Positions 62,610 to 64,000 of a DNA stretch of 64,000 nt are shown one piece after another (within the stretch, counting starts at the first letter, position 1; the number at the start of each line of letters is the position of its first letter). A program made the translations under genes and the position numbers. The notes under the pieces are model-generated. The model did no database searches and was not told where the DNA came from. It saw only the letters and a program-made list of their open reading frames with translations. Source of the DNA: Petaurus breviceps papuanus (Eukaryota; Chordata; Mammalia; Diprotodontia; Petauridae). The stretch spans positions 5,560,049 through 5,624,048 of the forward strand of contig JAMXIF010001194.1 in NCBI GenBank assembly GCA_028583685.1. The letters are read 5' to 3'.

Positions 62610-63430
62610 CAACGGTCAATCGGTCAAGAAACATGCGAGTGCCCACCTGCTATGTGCCAGGTGCTGTACTAAGCTCCAGATCTACAAAGAAAGGCAAAAC
62701 AAAAATCAGTCCATGTTCTCAGGGAACTCATGCCTTAAGGGAGGAGACAATACATGAACGACTATGTACAAACACAATATATACAGGATGAGACAGAGAG
62801 AATCAGCAGAGAGAACACCCAAGCTTTATGGGGAATCCAGAAAGGCTTCTTACAGAAGATGGGATTTTGTCTGGGACTTGAAGGACATTAGGCGAGCCAG
62901 GAAGCAGAGATAAGGAGGGAGAAAGTTGCAGGCATGGGACAGAACCGTTGAGAGATTAAATATGTAGTTAGTGAAGGAAGGAGACCAGGGTCACTATATC
63001 TCAGAAGACATGTTGGGGTGAGGGGAGTAAGGTGTGAGAAGACTGGAAAGGTAGGAAAGGGTCAGGTTATGAAGGACTCTAGAACACAAGCAGAGGAAGT
63101 TATTTTTGATCCTGAAGGTAATAGGGAGCCACTGGAGTTTATTGAGCAGGTGAGTAACATGACTGGACCTGTGCTTTAGGAAAATCATTATGGTGGCTGA
63201 ATGGATAACGGATAGAAATTGAAGGACTTCAGGCAGGCTGACCCACCAGTGGGTTATTGCAATAGTCTAGGTATGAGGTGATGACTACCTGTATCAGGTT
63301 GGTGGCAGTATCAGAGGAGAGAAGAAGGCATATATGAGAGATGTTATGAAGGTAAAATAGGCATTGGCAAGAGGCTGGATGGGGAGTGGGGAGGATGAAA
63401 CAGAATGAATTGAGGATGTCGCTTTGGTGT
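62610..63430 (-). mobile_element. LINE L2, 3' 0.8 kb
   Basis: Antisense L2 from tail 'gctatgtgccaggtgctgta' through 'aagatgggattttgtctggg' and 'gtgagaagactggaaaggta' to 'ggttattgcaatagtctagg'. On the minus strand, LQWLPITFRIKNNFL (about 63080-63130) is the LINE RT C-terminal 'LhWLPV..RI..K' box, and LDYCNN at about 63260 is the LDYCNSLL box. The frame is decayed. Confidence 0.9.
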
Positions 63431-63431
63431 G

Positions 63432-63482
63432 AGGCCACTAAGTGGTGCAGTGGATAGAAAGCTGGGCTTGAAGTCAGGAATT
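63432..63482 (+). mobile_element. SINE head fragment
   Basis: 'gtggtgcagtggatagaaag' and 'gggcttgaagtcaggaa'. It may continue at 63855 beyond the inserted Mar1 copies. Confidence 0.6.
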
Positions 63483-63483
63483 A

Positions 63484-63853
63484 TTATTGTTTAGTTGTTT
63501 GAATGATGTCCAATACTTCTGTGACCCCATTTGGGGGGTGCTTTCTTGGCAAAGATACTGGAGTGGTTTGCCATTTCCTTCTCTAGTTCATTTTATAGAT
63601 GAGGAAACTGAAGCAAACAAGGTTAAGTGACTTGCCAAGGGTCACACAGCTAGTATCTGAGGTCACATTTGAAGTCGGGTCTTCCTGACTTCCAGCCCAG
63701 CATTCTATCCACTGAACCACCTAGGAGTGGCAAACAGAGTTAAGTCACTAACCCAAGGTCACACAGCTAGTAAGTATCTGAGACCAGAATTGAACTCAGG
63801 AAGATGAGTCTTCCTGACTCCAAGGCCAGTGCTCTATCCACCAAACCACCTTC
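63484..63853 (-). mobile_element. Mar1-type SINE plus a second partial copy
   Basis: 63484-63725 is full length ('ggcaaagatactggagtggt' to 'tatccactgaaccacctagg'). 63727-63853 repeats the inner half ('gtcacacagctagtaagtat', 'gaactcaggaagatgagtct'). This suggests either two insertions or an incomplete tandem copy. Confidence 0.88.
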
Positions 63854-63854
63854 A

Positions 63855-64000
63855 GATCAGGAGATCTGGCTTAATATCCCTGCTGGACTTTTGTGAGTTA
63901 TATGAGCCTCAATTTCCTCCTCAGTAAAACGGGAATGAAACTATGTGGCATTGTGAATAAAGTACTGAACTCAGTCATGTCGATCTGTTTTCATATCTTG
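63855..64000 (+). mobile_element. MIR 3' part and start of another SINE
   Basis: 'gagcctcaatttcctcctca' marks the MIR core. From about 63945 'cattgtgaataaagtactga' looks like a further SINE head cut by the window end. Confidence 0.55.

Noticed and set aside
62994-63438. Minus-strand frames with WLPI..RI and LDYCNN that look like a protein domain
   Set aside because: They are real reverse transcriptase motifs but belong to a decayed L2, not a host gene.

Overview
This window is nuclear DNA from a marsupial, probably an Australian (australidelphian) one. The diagnostic content is repeats. There are about a dozen SINEs of the WSINE1-like kind, whose antisense reads 'caattggggttaagtgactt', and about a dozen Mar1-type SINEs with an RTE-like tail. 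There are also many old CORE-SINEs (MIR/THER1 kind), very abundant L2 in both orientations, L3/CR1 fragments and marsupial-type L1 3' ends. Family names come from recognition of sequence motifs, not from a database search.

I find no intact host protein-coding gene and no intact RNA gene. The open frames present are short and fall in repeats, simple repeats or pseudogenes. Two processed pseudogenes of host genes are recognisable. One is a nearly full-length SAR1A retrocopy at 11.9-12.7 kb, with an intact-looking poly(A) tail. The other is an N-terminal fragment of YBX3 (a Y-box / cold-shock-domain protein) at 29.07-29.37 kb. The window is best read as intergenic or large-intron sequence.

Layout: 0-9.3 kb is L2, CORE-SINE, Mar1 and an L1 3' end. 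9.3-11.6 kb holds a possible LTR-derived block and a CR1/L3 tail. 11.6-14.0 kb is a nested locus: a Mar1 SINE, the SAR1A retrocopy in its AT-rich tail, then a relic of a LINE that appears to carry a C-terminal restriction-like endonuclease. That relic is split by a young 427-bp DNA transposon with TA target duplications. 14-30 kb is dense L2, L1 and L3 with SINEs inserted. 30.2-30.95 kb is a solo LTR, followed at 31.4 kb by a second, about 99% identical copy of the 427-bp transposon. 32-50 kb mixes old SINEs and L2 with several unique stretches and a (TG)n array holding a 10-N assembly gap. 50-64 kb is nested L2/SINE/MIR, a 1-kb L3/CR1 piece and GC-richer unique stretches that could be regulatory.

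The sequence can be read as a stratigraphy. L2, L3 and MIR form the oldest layer, Mar1 and L1 come next, and WSINE1-type SINEs with clear 11-16 bp target duplications sit on top of them. The two 427-bp transposons look youngest.
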